Positions 42,284 through 50,783 are shown, counted from the first letter of the stretch. The stretch: 64,000 nt of DNA from Variovorax paradoxus EPS (GCF_000184745.1 NC_014931.1:3224001-3288000), one strand, 5' to 3'. Notes: a model not told the origin generated them from the sequence alone. Made by a program: numbers and translations.

Positions 42284-42619
42284 ATGACCATGAACTTGCT
42301 CAAGCAAATCGCCGGCTCCCGCCTGCCAGTCACGTTCTATCGCGACGAAGACATCGACGGTGTCAGGGTGCTTCGCGCTGCCGGCCTCGTCGTGGCGCTC
42401 GTGCCATCGCCCTCGAACCCGCTGTCGCTGTCGGGCTCTCCCTCGGCGGCCCAGGTGCTGGCGGTGACCCAGAAGGGACGCGAGGAACTGGCGAAATTCA
42501 GCTATCCGGAATCCCGACCGCCGCGCTGGCGGAACCGCTCCCCGCGGATCACCGCGTGGCGCCGCTCGAACGCCAGCGGCCCGCCGCGATCGGCCGATGC
42601 GCACACCTTGCCGCAATAG
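42284..42619 (+). CDS. Small winged-helix-like protein (paralogue 1 of 3)
   Basis: A 111-residue protein with an excellent ribosome site, AGGAGG at 42271-42276. Residues 5-70 share a pattern (L-x2-I-A-x3-L-P, then R-A-A-G-L-V and [12 protein letters not shown]) with the proteins at 43830-44063 and 62110-62406. The helix then beta-wing then T-x-x-G-R layout resembles small winged-helix DNA-binding proteins. The tail is basic and Arg/Pro-rich. It precedes the Hsp20 genes by 51 bases, so it may be in the same transcript. Confidence 0.6.
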   Translation: MTMNLLKQIAGSRLPVTFYRDEDIDGVRVLRAAGLVVALVPSPSNPLSLSGSPSAAQVLAVTQKGREELAKFSYPESRPPRWRNRSPRITAWRRSNASGPPRSADAHTLPQ

Positions 42620-42647
42620 GCCCCGGCCCGAAACCAGTCTTTCTGAT

Positions 42648-42669
42648 TCCAGATATTTGGAGGTTCCAA
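42648..42669 (+). promoter_or_regulatory. Shine-Dalgarno-masking hairpin of hsp20
   Basis: The ribosome site GGAGG (42659-42663) sits inside TTGGA-GGT-TCCAA (42657-42669), a five-base-pair hairpin just before the ATG at 42671. An alternative pairing TCCA (42648-42651) with TGGA (42658-42661) masks the same bases. Such weak masking is what a short RNA thermometer would look like; not demonstrated. Confidence 0.4.
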
Positions 42670-42670
42670 C

Positions 42671-43108
42671 ATGTACCGATCTTTCTTTCCACGCGACATG
42701 CTCGCCGAGATGGATCGCCTGCAGCGGGACATGCAGCAGGCATTCGACCTGGCACCCACCATCCGCGGCTTCGGCAGCAACGGATTTCCCGCACTGAACG
42801 TCGGCGCAACGCCGCAGGCCGTGGAGATCTATGCGTTTGCGCCCGGCGTCGATCCGGCCACGCTCGAAGTCAAACTCGAGCGCGGCCTGCTGACCATCGC
42901 GGGCGAGCGCAAGGGCGTGCTGCCGGCAGCCGAGGCGAAGGCGGCGGTGCACATCAACGAGCGCTTCGAGGGCGCGTTCCGCCGGATGCTCACGCTGCCC
43001 GACGATGCCGACCCGGAGGCGGTCGACGCCAAGCTGCGCGACGGCGTGCTGCGCATCACCATCCGCCGCCGCGCGTCGGCCCAGCCGCGCCGCATTTCCG
43101 TCCAGTGA
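42671..43108 (+). CDS. Small heat shock protein Hsp20 (1)
   Basis: A 145-residue alpha-crystallin-type chaperone. The N-terminal helix region (1-35) is followed by the crystallin beta-sandwich with A-P-G-V, L-T-I-A-G-E-R and the G-V-L-R-I-T-I signature near 120-130. It holds unfolding proteins without ATP. The next gene is a second Hsp20 separated by 19 bases, a common tandem arrangement for hetero-oligomers. Its ribosome site is part of a potential hairpin. Confidence 0.9.
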   Translation: MYRSFFPRDMLAEMDRLQRDMQQAFDLAPTIRGFGSNGFPALNVGATPQAVEIYAFAPGVDPATLEVKLERGLLTIAGERKGVLPAAEAKAAVHINERFEGAFRRMLTLPDDADPEAVDAKLRDGVLRITIRRRASAQPRRISVQ

Positions 43109-43127
43109 GATCAAGGAGATGAACACC

Positions 43128-43547
43128 ATGAGCAACGACATCCAGACCCAACGCGCCGGCGCGCCCGGTGCGCCCGAACAGGCCGACCGCAAGCAGGCGG
43201 CACCCCGCTATGGCAATGCGGCCTTGACGCCACCCGTGGACGTGGTCGAGGACGCGGGCGGCATCACCCTGTACGCTGACTTGCCCGGCGTTTCGCGTGA
43301 GAACCTGAACCTTCATGTCGAGGCGGAGACCTTGACCATCGAGGCGGAGTCGGCCTTGACCGTGCCCGATGGCTTGAAGACCAGCCATACCGAGGTCGGG
43401 CTCGGCCGCTTCCGTCGCGTGTTCACGCTCAGCAAGGAGCTGGACACCGAGAAGGTTTCGGCCGAACTCGCGCAAGGCGTGCTGACGCTGCGGATTCCCA
43501 AGGCCGAGCATGCCAAGCCGCGGAGGATCGAAGTCCAGGTCGCTTGA
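43128..43547 (+). CDS. Small heat shock protein Hsp20 (2)
   Basis: A 139-residue Hsp20 with D-L-P-G-V, L-T-I-E-A-E and the G-V-L-T-L-R-I-P-K signature near 120. The start at 43128 is chosen over the in-frame ATG at 43119 because AAGGAG (43113-43118) directly abuts the first but is nine bases from the second. The N-terminal 30 residues are Gln/Ala/Gly-rich and hydrophilic. It pairs with the preceding Hsp20 gene. A GC-rich hairpin terminator follows the stop. Confidence 0.92.
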   Translation: MSNDIQTQRAGAPGAPEQADRKQAAPRYGNAALTPPVDVVEDAGGITLYADLPGVSRENLNLHVEAETLTIEAESALTVPDGLKTSHTEVGLGRFRRVFTLSKELDTEKVSAELAQGVLTLRIPKAEHAKPRRIEVQVA

Positions 43548-43593
43548 GCGGCCGGCCGCCGAGCGCCCTCGGCGGCATCCGGCAACCTTCGAC

Positions 43594-43619
43594 GGCGGTG
43601 GTCCTTTTGGGCCGCCGCC
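43594..43619. terminator. Hairpin terminator between convergent genes
   Basis: An 11-base-pair stem including G-U pairs (43594-43604 with 43609-43619) closes a TTTT loop. It lies between the hsp20 operon and the convergent membrane-protein gene and may stop transcription from both. The downstream T-rich tract is weak. Confidence 0.5.
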
Positions 43620-43629
43620 GTCCTTGTCT

Positions 43630-43833
43630 CTATTTCTTCGGCGGCGCAAGCCCGCCGTTCTCCTGCACCGGTGCCGTGGCCCCGCCGGGCGGCAGGTTGC
43701 CCGGTCCCTTCTCGGGCTCCTTGAAGCCGAAGAAGAACAGCACCACCACGACGATGACCGCCAGGGAGCCCAGCAGCGTCCACATCAGGCGGCGGCCAAC
43801 GTCGCCCTGCTTGTCGCGTTGTTTCGGGTTCAT
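43630..43833 (-). CDS. Small single-pass membrane protein
   Basis: A 67-residue protein with a basic N-terminus, one strong transmembrane helix (about 17-38, ending in F-F-F-G-F) and a Pro/Gly-rich tail. Its ATG overlaps the TGA of the upstream winged-helix-like gene (ATGA), so they form a two-gene unit. I recognise no family. The tight coupling suggests that the two products work together. Confidence 0.6.
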   Translation of the reverse strand: MNPKQRDKQGDVGRRLMWTLLGSLAVIVVVVLFFFGFKEPEKGPGNLPPGGATAPVQENGGLAPPKK

Positions 43834-44063
43834 GCGCCGCCGCCTCGCGATTCGCGCGATTCCCGCGCGGCAAGCGCGCCGCGCCCGGCGGGCGTCAATG
43901 CCAGCACTTCGCCGAACTGGCCGTCGCGCGCGTCCGGCGGATAGAAGCGCGCCTCCACATGGCCTATGGCGGCCAGGCGGCGCAGGTGCCGCAACCGCGA
44001 GGGCGTGGTCACGAACATGGGAAGGCGGCGCGAGGCCAGCTTGGCGAGGTATCTGTGGGACAT
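43830..44063 (-). CDS. Small winged-helix-like protein (paralogue 2 of 3)
   Basis: A 77-residue basic protein with AAGGAG before its ATG. Its pattern (L-x-K-L-A-S-R-R-L-P, L-R-R-L-A-A-I-G-H-V, V-L-A-L-T-P-A-G-R) matches the proteins at 42284 and 62110. The central helix and T-P-x-G-R wing resemble small winged-helix domains, so DNA binding is plausible but unproven. It is coupled to a small membrane protein and lies 40 bases downstream of the short-chain dehydrogenase gene on the same strand. Confidence 0.6.
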   Translation of the reverse strand: MSHRYLAKLASRRLPMFVTTPSRLRHLRRLAAIGHVEARFYPPDARDGQFGEVLALTPAGRGALAARESRESRGGGA

Positions 44064-44103
44064 GGGGCAACTCCTTCAATTCCTTCGAGATGCCTGGCGG
44101 TTT

Positions 44104-45012
44104 TCAATGCGGCGCTTCTTTCGCCGGCATTCCGTGCGTGCGCCCCGAGTTGCCCGCGCGGTACAGCGCGCCCTCGGGGTCGCGCACCCGGGCGCTCTCG
44201 TCCTTTTGCTGCCGCTCGGCCTGCTTGGCCGACATGCGATCGGCCACGGAGGGCAGCACCTTGGAAAGCACGGTGTTCATCACCGCCATGCCGCCCACCT
44301 TCACATCGCGCCCGCCGCTCACTGCGGCCTTCAGGATCGCCTCGGCGACCTGCAGCGGATCGATCATCGGCGTGGGGAGCTTGGGCTCCTTGTCCATGTA
44401 GTTGCGCGCGTGCTCGGGGTAGGGCGTGTCGACGGCGGTGGGCTGGATCAGCGTCACCGTCACGCCGCTCTTGTCGACGTCTTCCAGCTCCACGCGCAGC
44501 GCGTCGGTGAAGCCCTTCACCGCATGCTTGGAGGCCGAGTACATGCCCTGCAGCGGAATCACCGCGTCGGACACTTCGCTGCCCACGTTCACCAGTGTGC
44601 CCTTCACGAGCTTGAGATAAGGCAGCGCGGCGAGCGATCCGTTCACCACGCCCCAGAAGTTGGTGTCGAACAGGCGGCGGCTGTCGGCCTCGCTCACCTC
44701 GTCGAGCCGGCCGTAGATGGAAATGCCCGCATCGTTCACCCAGGTGTCGATGCGTCCGAAGTGGCCGACCGCGAGCAACGCGACGCGATCGAGCTGCTCG
44801 CGGTCGGCCACGTCGGCCTCGGCCGCCACGGCATGGCCGCCCTGCGCCTTGATGTCTTCGGCAAGCGCGCGCAACACATCGCCGCTGCGCGCGACGAGCA
44901 CGAGGCTCGCGCCCTGCTGCGCGGCGAGCTGGGCGGTGCAAAGGCCGATGCCGCTGGAGGCGCCGGTGATGACGATGACCTGCTGGTCGAGCGGTCGGTC
45001 TGGTCTGGACAT
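44104..45012 (-). CDS. Short-chain dehydrogenase/reductase
   Basis: A 302-residue SDR enzyme with the cofactor loop T-G-A-S-S-G-I-G (16-23), N-D-A-G (93-96), and catalytic S145, Y158 and K162 (Y-S-A-S-K). The C-terminal 60 residues are an extension rich in charged residues, longer than classical SDRs (about 250). AAGGAG precedes the ATG. It diverges from the second zinc alcohol dehydrogenase, with a strong inverted repeat between them. The substrate is unknown. Confidence 0.9.
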   Translation of the reverse strand: MSRPDRPLDQQVIVITGASSGIGLCTAQLAAQQGASLVLVARSGDVLRALAEDIKAQGGHAVAAEADVADREQLDRVALLAVGHFGRIDTWVNDAGISIYGRLDEVSEADSRRLFDTNFWGVVNGSLAALPYLKLVKGTLVNVGSEVSDAVIPLQGMYSASKHAVKGFTDALRVELEDVDKSGVTVTLIQPTAVDTPYPEHARNYMDKEPKLPTPMIDPLQVAEAILKAAVSGGRDVKVGGMAVMNTVLSKVLPSVADRMSAKQAERQQKDESARVRDPEGALYRAGNSGRTHGMPAKEAPH

Positions 45013-45151
45013 GAAAAAGCTCCTTCGGTGAATTTCGCGATGGCTTCTTCCGGCAATCGGCGTTCCCGCGAGCCCTCGTCGAAGGACGGCATCCGCGCCA
45101 ACAAATACAAACACTTCGGTGATGCACATGCGAGCGCTTCGACACGGTGCA

Positions 45152-45188
45152 GGCCTGTAGCAGGCACACGCCTTGCCGGCTACAGGCC
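45152..45188. promoter_or_regulatory. Strong inverted repeat between divergent oxidoreductase genes
   Basis: A perfect ten-base inverted repeat (45152-45161 with 45179-45188) encloses an inner four-base stem (AGGC 45162-45165 with GCCT 45170-45173). It lies about 80 bases before the zinc dehydrogenase start and 140 before the SDR start, and has no T-run. A divergent operator or a leader hairpin are the main options. Confidence 0.6.
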
Positions 45189-45266
45189 GGGGCGCCAAGC
45201 CTCGCGGGCGGCAAGAAAGCCGCCGATGGCGCCTGTCCCATGCAACCCACAAGGAGCGACACCACC

Positions 45267-46424
45267 ATGCTGGCCATGAACTACCGCGGGCCCTACCGCG
45301 TGCGCGCCGCGCACAAGGCCGAGCCCGAGATCGAGCATCCGGGCGACGCGATCGTGCGCGTCACGCGTTCGTGCATCTGCGGTTCCGATCTGCACCTCTA
45401 TCACGGGCTGGTGCCCGACACGCGCGTGGGCACCACGTTCGGCCACGAGTTCACCGGCGTGGTCGAGGCGGTCGGCTCGGCGGTGCAGCACCTGAAGCCG
45501 GGCGACCATGTGCTGGTGCCGTTCAACATCTTTTGCGGCAATTGCTACTTCTGCCAGAAGGAGCTGTACAGCAACTGCCACGACACCAACCCCGAGGCCA
45601 CCGCCGTCGGCGGCATCTACGGCTACTCGCACACGACCGGCGGCTACGACGGCGGGCAAGCCGAGTACGTGCGCGTGCCCATGGCCGACGTCGGCCCCAC
45701 GGTCATCCCGCCCGACATGAACGTGGACGACGCGGTGTTGCTCACCGACGCGCTGCCCACCGGCTACCAGGCCGCGGAGATGGGCGACATCGAGGAGGGC
45801 GACACCGTCGTGATCTTCGGTGCGGGGCCGATCGGCATCTTTGCCGCCAAGTCGGCGTGGCTGCTGGGCGCGGGCCGCGTGATCGTGGTCGACCACATCG
45901 AGTACCGGCTCGACTTCGTGCGCCGCTACGCGCAGTGCGAGGTGGTCGATTTCAAGCAGGTCGGCGACATGGCGATCCACATCAAGAAGATGACCGATGG
46001 CCTCGGTGCCGACGTGTGCATCGACTGCGTGGGCTGCGAAGCCGCGGGCAGCTTCGCGCACACGCTGCTGGGCGTGAAGCTCAAGCTGCAGGGCGGCGCG
46101 GCGACCGTGCTGCACTGGTGCATCAACTCTGTCCGCAAGGGCGGGCGGGTGTCGATCGTGGGCGTGTACGGGCCGACCTTCAATGCGGTGCCGATCGGCA
46201 ACGCGCTCAACAAGGGGCTCACGCTGCGCATGAACCAGGCGAGCGTGAAGCGGCACCTGCCGCGGCTCATCGAACACATCCAGGCGGGGCGCATCCGGCC
46301 GAGCGAAATCATCACGCACCGCATCGACCTGCGCGACGTGGCCGATGCCTACCACCTGTTCTCCAGCAAGCTGGACAACTGCATCAAGACGGTGCTGGTG
46401 CCGCCTTCGGCGCTTGCCGGTTGA
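45267..46424 (+). CDS. Zinc-dependent alcohol dehydrogenase (2)
   Basis: A 385-residue medium-chain dehydrogenase with catalytic C38 and H60, structural zinc cysteines C90, C93, C96 and C104, and a G-A-G-P-I-G cofactor loop. The zinc residues fall at exactly the same positions as in the paralogue at 40808-42019, indicating duplication followed by divergence. AAGGAG lies ten bases before the ATG at 45267; a second ATG three codons later is possible. Substrate is unknown, but members of this group often act on formaldehyde or other small alcohols. Confidence 0.88.
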   Translation: MLAMNYRGPYRVRAAHKAEPEIEHPGDAIVRVTRSCICGSDLHLYHGLVPDTRVGTTFGHEFTGVVEAVGSAVQHLKPGDHVLVPFNIFCGNCYFCQKELYSNCHDTNPEATAVGGIYGYSHTTGGYDGGQAEYVRVPMADVGPTVIPPDMNVDDAVLLTDALPTGYQAAEMGDIEEGDTVVIFGAGPIGIFAAKSAWLLGAGRVIVVDHIEYRLDFVRRYAQCEVVDFKQVGDMAIHIKKMTDGLGADVCIDCVGCEAAGSFAHTLLGVKLKLQGGAATVLHWCINSVRKGGRVSIVGVYGPTFNAVPIGNALNKGLTLRMNQASVKRHLPRLIEHIQAGRIRPSEIITHRIDLRDVADAYHLFSSKLDNCIKTVLVPPSALAG

Positions 46425-46480
46425 CGGCCCGCCAACGACCGGCTGAAGGCCGGGATGCCACCCTCATTGGAGCGATCCGC

Positions 46481-46987
46481 ATGATCATCACAGACGCACA
46501 ACAGAACCCGCCGCGCAGCCAAGCCGAGCGCCATGCGCACATCGTCGGCTGGGGCGCCGACCTCGACCACGCCCATCGGCCGGCCTACCCGATGGAGCGC
46601 ACGCCGCCGCGGCTGCCGCATGCGGTGCCGCCGCCCGAGCAGCAGCATTCGCATGCCGAGGTGCTGGTGTCCACCGAGCGCCCGCGCATCACGCCGATCT
46701 ACGGCACCACGCTGCCGCCCAAGGGCCTGAGCGGCTGGCTGCGCCGCCAGGCCTTCAGGCACTCCGAGAACGACCTGCGCCACTGGATGATGCTGCTGCT
46801 GGCCGACCGGGTGAACATGGGCGAAGGCCTCATCGAAGACCTCTCGCGCGGCCATGTGCCCAACCTCTATGCCGAGATGGGCGGGCGCGCGGAGCTCAAG
46901 CACAACCCGATGGGCGCGGCGCGCAAGGCCGCGATCGGCATTGCGGCCTTGGCACTGATCGCTATCGCGCTGAAGAGACGGCGCTGA
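46481..46987 (+). CDS. Unknown protein with C-terminal membrane anchor
   Basis: A 168-residue protein: a hydrophilic His/Pro-rich N-terminal half (about 1-70), a helical middle (about 85-140) and a C-terminal transmembrane helix (about 148-163) ending in K-R-R-R. The layout suggests a tail-anchored inner-membrane protein facing the cytoplasm. It follows the alcohol dehydrogenase by 56 bases and is convergent with the CioAB/DUF2474 genes. No family was recognised. Confidence 0.7.
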   Translation: MIITDAQQNPPRSQAERHAHIVGWGADLDHAHRPAYPMERTPPRLPHAVPPPEQQHSHAEVLVSTERPRITPIYGTTLPPKGLSGWLRRQAFRHSENDLRHWMMLLLADRVNMGEGLIEDLSRGHVPNLYAEMGGRAELKHNPMGAARKAAIGIAALALIAIALKRRR

Positions 46988-47007
46988 AGGGAAGAGGGCG
47001 GGCGCGG

Positions 47008-47175
47008 TTACCGCGAGAGGCCGACCGCGGCCATCAGGAAGCGGAACACCACCGCCACCACGAACATCACGCAGACGCTCGCGAGCCAGATGCCCGCGAG
47101 CCAGCCGAGGCGCCGCCGCCAGGTGCGCGGGGAGCGTGGCGGGCGCGCGGAGGCTTCAGTGGTATCCGTCGCCAT
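47008..47175 (-). CDS. DUF2474-like small oxidase-associated membrane protein
   Basis: This 55-residue gene overlaps the 3' end of cioB by 20 bases. The product has an Arg/Pro-rich N-terminus, W-x-x-R-x-G-W-L-A-G-I-W-L in the middle and a single transmembrane helix (about 25-49). That pattern and position fit DUF2474, a small protein found next to CioAB and comparable in size to the CydX subunit of E. coli cytochrome bd. It is likely an accessory subunit, inferred from context. Confidence 0.75.
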   Translation of the reverse strand: MATDTTEASARPPRSPRTWRRRLGWLAGIWLASVCVMFVVAVVFRFLMAAVGLSR

Positions 47176-48163
47176 GCCGCACCTTGCCGCGAAACACCCA
47201 GTAGCTCCAGGCCGTGTACATGAGGATGACCGGAATGATCAGCAGCGCGCCCACCAGCGCGAAGCCCAGGCTCTGCGGCGGCCCGGCCGCCTGCCAGATC
47301 GAGATGTCGGGCGGAATCACGTTCGGCCAGAGGCTGATGCCCAGGCCCGTGTAGCCGAGGAAGAGCAGCGCGAGCGTCAGCACGAAGGGCGCGGCATGGC
47401 CGTCGCCGCGCAGCGTGTGCACCAGCCGCCAGGTGACCACGCCCACCAGCAGCGGCACCGGCAAGAAGTACAGCAGGTTCGGCAGCGTGAACCAGCGGCG
47501 CGAGATGGCCTCGTGCGCGAGCGGCGTCCACACGCTCAGCACGCCGATCACCGCGAGCATCGCCCACACCAGCGGGCGCGCAAGCGCGCGCATGCGCTGC
47601 TGCAGTTCGCCTTCGGTCTTCATCACGAGCCAGGTGGCACCGAGCAGTGCGTACGCGGCGACCAGCGCGAGGCCGGTGAAGATAGAGAAGGGCGAGACCC
47701 AGTCGAACGGACCACCCGAGAAGTTGCCGTCGACCACCTTCAGCCCGTTGAGAAACGCGCCCAGCGTCACGCCCTGGAAGAAGGTGGCGGTGAACGAACC
47801 GCCGATGAACGCCGCGTCCCACCAGCGGCGCTTGCCCGCGCGCGCCTTGAAGCGGAACTCGAAGGCCACGCCGCGGAAAACGAGCCCGACCAGCATGAGG
47901 ATGAGCGGCAGGTAGAACGCGCTCAAGATCACCGCATAGGCCAGCGGAAACGCCGCCAGCAGGCCCGCGCCGCCGAGCACCAGCCAGGTCTCGTTGCCGT
48001 CCCACACGGGCGCGACGGTGTTCATCATCACGTCGCGGTCTTCCTTGGCGGGCACGAACGGAAAGAGGATGCCGATGCCCAGGTCGAAGCCATCCATCAC
48101 CACGTACATCATGATCCCGAAGAGGATGATCACGGCCCAGATCAGGGGAAGGTCAATGCCCAT
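47156..48163 (-). CDS. cioB: Cytochrome bd-type quinol oxidase subunit II (cyanide-insensitive)
   Basis: A 335-residue membrane protein with eight or nine helices and the CydB hallmarks: V-M-D-G-F-D-L-G near 21-28, N-G-N-E-T-W-L type segment (W-D-G-N-E-T-W), and C-terminal Y-x-x-W-x-Y-W-V-F-R-G-K-V. It pairs with CioA, which overlaps it by 11 bases. It forms the heterodimer that oxidises ubiquinol and reduces oxygen at the inner membrane. Confidence 0.93.
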   Translation of the reverse strand: MGIDLPLIWAVIILFGIMMYVVMDGFDLGIGILFPFVPAKEDRDVMMNTVAPVWDGNETWLVLGGAGLLAAFPLAYAVILSAFYLPLILMLVGLVFRGVAFEFRFKARAGKRRWWDAAFIGGSFTATFFQGVTLGAFLNGLKVVDGNFSGGPFDWVSPFSIFTGLALVAAYALLGATWLVMKTEGELQQRMRALARPLVWAMLAVIGVLSVWTPLAHEAISRRWFTLPNLLYFLPVPLLVGVVTWRLVHTLRGDGHAAPFVLTLALLFLGYTGLGISLWPNVIPPDISIWQAAGPPQSLGFALVGALLIIPVILMYTAWSYWVFRGKVRHGDGYH

Positions 48164-49607
48164 GGCCAGCCTCCGGTGCGGCGAGATCGCCTTCCGCATC
48201 CACGCCTTCGCGCGCGGCCGACAGCGGCCGCATCGGGTGGCGCGGCTCGCCCGGCCCGCCATGCACGGGCGCCTCGGGCGGTTCGTGGTCGTCGTCGGGC
48301 GGACCCTTGGCGATCAGCCGCAAACCATACGCAGTGCCGGCACCGAACACCGCGAGGTAGACCAGCACGAACAGCGCGAGCGTGAAGCCGACCTGCGACG
48401 CCGAATGCTGCGGCGAGACCGCGTCCGCGGTGCGCATGAGGCCGTACACCACCCAGGGCTGACGACCGATCTCGGTCGTGTACCAGCCCGCGAGAATCGC
48501 CACCAACCCGGCCGGCGACAGCAGCAGCGCGAAGCGCAGGAAGAGCCGGTTCGAAAAGACGCGCTCGCGCCTTCGCAGCCACAGGCCCCAGAACGCGAGC
48601 GCGATCATCAGCACGCCCAGGCCGACCATGAGGCGGAAGGTCCAGAACACGATGGTGGAGTTCGGCCGGTCCTCGGGCGGAAAGTCCTTCAAGGCCGGGA
48701 TCTGCCCGTCCCAGCTGTGCGCCAGCAGCAGGCTGCCGGCACGCGGAATCTCGATGGCGTAGCGCGTCGTCTCGGCGGCCATGTCGGGCCAGCCGAACAG
48801 GATGAGCGGCACGCCTTCGCCCTCGGGCGTGCGCTCCCAGTGGCCTTCGATGGCAGCGAGCTTGGCCGGCTGGTGCTCCATGGTGTTGAGGCCGTGCTGG
48901 TCGCCGATGAGCGCCTGTATCGGCGCGGCCACCAGCAGCATCCACAGCGCCATCGAGAGCATCGTGCGAACCCGCGTGTTGTCGCGTCCGCGCAGCAGGT
49001 GCCAGGCCGCCGCGCCGCCGACCATCAGCGCGGTCGCGATGTACGAAGCGACGACGGTGTGCGCAAGGCGGTAGGGGAACGACGGGTTGAAGATCACCCG
49101 CAGCCAGTCGACCGGCACCACCCGGCCGTCGATGATCTCGTGGCCCTGCGGCGTCTGCATCCAGCTGTTGGACGCGAGGATCCAGGTGGCCGATATCAGC
49201 GTGCCGATCGCCACGGCCAGCGTCGAGACGAAATGCAGCCCCGGCCCGACGCGGTCGCGCCCGAAGAGCATCACGCCCAGAAAACCGGCTTCGAGAAAGA
49301 ACGCGGTGAGCACCTCGTAGGCGAGCAGCGGCCCGGTCACGCCGCCCGCGAAGCGCGAGAAGTTGCTCCAGTTGGTGCCGAACTGGTAGGCCATGACGAG
49401 GCCCGACACCACGCCCATGCCGAAGGCGACCGCGAACACCTTGATCCAGAACTGGTAGAGGTCGATGTAGACCTTGCGCCCGGTGCGCAGCCACAGGCCC
49501 TCCAGCACCGCGAGGTAGCTCGCGAGCCCGATCGTGAGCGCCGGAAAGACGATGTGGAACGAGATCGTGAAACCGAACTGGATGCGCGCCAGCGTGAGGG
49601 AGTCCAT
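48153..49607 (-). CDS. cioA: Cytochrome bd-type quinol oxidase subunit I, CioA type
   Basis: A 484-residue subunit I with haem b595 ligand H18, further haem ligands in R-L-A-H-T-V and the M-x-x-G region, and the quinol loop containing G-D-Q-H-G. That loop is short, the mark of the CIO/bd-type without the long Q-loop insert of E. coli CydA. CioAB resists cyanide and is often induced by low oxygen or toxins. No Shine-Dalgarno is evident. A nested dyad lies about 82-123 bases upstream of the start. Confidence 0.93.
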   Translation of the reverse strand: MDSLTLARIQFGFTISFHIVFPALTIGLASYLAVLEGLWLRTGRKVYIDLYQFWIKVFAVAFGMGVVSGLVMAYQFGTNWSNFSRFAGGVTGPLLAYEVLTAFFLEAGFLGVMLFGRDRVGPGLHFVSTLAVAIGTLISATWILASNSWMQTPQGHEIIDGRVVPVDWLRVIFNPSFPYRLAHTVVASYIATALMVGGAAAWHLLRGRDNTRVRTMLSMALWMLLVAAPIQALIGDQHGLNTMEHQPAKLAAIEGHWERTPEGEGVPLILFGWPDMAAETTRYAIEIPRAGSLLLAHSWDGQIPALKDFPPEDRPNSTIVFWTFRLMVGLGVLMIALAFWGLWLRRRERVFSNRLFLRFALLLSPAGLVAILAGWYTTEIGRQPWVVYGLMRTADAVSPQHSASQVGFTLALFVLVYLAVFGAGTAYGLRLIAKGPPDDDHEPPEAPVHGGPGEPRHPMRPLSAAREGVDAEGDLAAPEAGHGH

Positions 49608-49688
49608 GGCTTGTGCGTTTTCGTTGGTTGCGGCGCATCGGTTCTGTGCCTGACGTCATTGGACGCCTGCCTGCGGCATTTGGGAATA

Positions 49689-49730
49689 GGACAGTTCGCC
49701 CTTGGACATTTCGTCCTGCCTGTTCTGTCC
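49689..49730. promoter_or_regulatory. Nested inverted repeats upstream of cioA
   Basis: GGACAG (49689-49694) pairs with CTGTCC (49725-49730), and inside it GGAC (49704-49707) pairs with GTCC (49713-49716); the two centres are within half a base. It lies between the hydrolase stop and the cioA start. It has no T-run, so an operator is more likely than a terminator. Confidence 0.5.
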
Positions 49731-49750
49731 CGGCGGGAAGGGCGACGCAC

Positions 49751-50452
49751 TCAGGCGGCGCGCGCGTCGCCGGCCCGCATGCCGACGCGCCGCTCCGACC
49801 ATCGTTCGTCGAGCCATGACACGGCGAGCGCGTGGTAGGCCGCGCGGTGTTGCTCCGCCGAAAGCTCATGGTCGGCGCCGGGCAGCACCCGACGGGTCAG
49901 CGACCTCGCATTGCCGAACGCCTCCGCGTAGTTCTCGATCACCTCGCACGGAATGACCTCGTCGCATCCGGATTCGAGCAGCAGCACGTCGCCGCGGAAG
50001 GCCGCGCAGCAGGCGAGCGCGCGGTTCTCGCCGGGGCGGATGCGCAGGCGCCGGTAGCGTTGCAGCGCATCGCTGTCGAGCTCTTCCTTCGGCCGGGTCC
50101 AGTCTTCGTCGGGGTAGAGGGCCGGCGACCGGAGCGCGAGCCAGGCTGGAGAGCGGCTGGCGGTGAGCATCGCGGCCTCGTAGGCGCCATAGCTGAAGCC
50201 GAGCACGCCGATGGCCTCGGCATCGGCGCCCGGCGTTTCGGCCAGCGCGTCGTAGTCCTTCAGCACTTGCGCGAGGCTGTCCGCGCGGCTCTCCGACTTG
50301 CGCTCGGCACGGTCCCAGTCGGCATCGGGAATGCCGGCCCTGCGGCAATGCCAGCCGCGCGGCTCCAGCACCGCGCGAAGCCGTTCGTACTGCGGCTTGC
50401 CGTGGTCGTTCCAGCCGGGGCAGACGAGCAGCGACGGATGCGCGGGCGCCAT
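49751..50452 (-). CDS. Alpha/beta hydrolase, paralogue of the 6930 gene
   Basis: A 233-residue hydrolase with the nucleophile S87 in G-F-S-Y-G, acidic D164 and H195 in G-A-D-H-E-L-S. It shares the segments L-A-L-R-S-P-A-L-Y, E-N-R-A-L-A and V-I-E-N-Y with the hydrolase at 6930-7706, so the two are paralogues 43 kb apart. It lacks a signal peptide and is likely cytoplasmic. It lies seven bases downstream of a small hydrophilic gene on the same strand. Substrate is unknown. Confidence 0.85.
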   Translation of the reverse strand: MAPAHPSLLVCPGWNDHGKPQYERLRAVLEPRGWHCRRAGIPDADWDRAERKSESRADSLAQVLKDYDALAETPGADAEAIGVLGFSYGAYEAAMLTASRSPAWLALRSPALYPDEDWTRPKEELDSDALQRYRRLRIRPGENRALACCAAFRGDVLLLESGCDEVIPCEVIENYAEAFGNARSLTRRVLPGADHELSAEQHRAAYHALAVSWLDERWSERRVGMRAGDARAA

Positions 50453-50459
50453 GGGCGTG

Positions 50460-50648
50460 CTATTTCGTGCTTCCGGGTTTCAGGAAGCCGGGTGCGTTCT
50501 CGCCCTTGCCGGGTTGGGTTTCGGGGTCGTCGCTGCGGTCGGCGCCGTCCGGATCGGGCGAGGGCGTCTCGAGGTCTTCGGTCCGGACCTGGGCCTCGTC
50601 AGGGCGAACCGGGGAGGGCGAGGTGGCAGGCTTGGCATCGGTGGGCAT
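50460..50648 (-). CDS. Small hydrophilic Pro/Asp-rich protein
   Basis: A 62-residue protein dominated by Pro, Asp, Glu, Gly and Ser, with AAGGAG before its ATG and no hydrophobic core. It ends seven bases before the alpha/beta hydrolase start, so the two are probably one operon. It joins the set of small disordered-looking proteins in this window; function is unknown. Confidence 0.65.
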   Translation of the reverse strand: MPTDAKPATSPSPVRPDEAQVRTEDLETPSPDPDGADRSDDPETQPGKGENAPGFLKPGSTK

Positions 50649-50783
50649 GGCTTCTCCTTGTGGGGAAATCTTGAGGGCACGATGCACAGGGCCACGGCCG
50701 CCGGTTGTAGGCATCGGGCGCACGGCCCGGTGCGAAGCCGCCTTGTCGCCGCGCTTGCGGCACGGCAAGACGGGCGCCGATCT

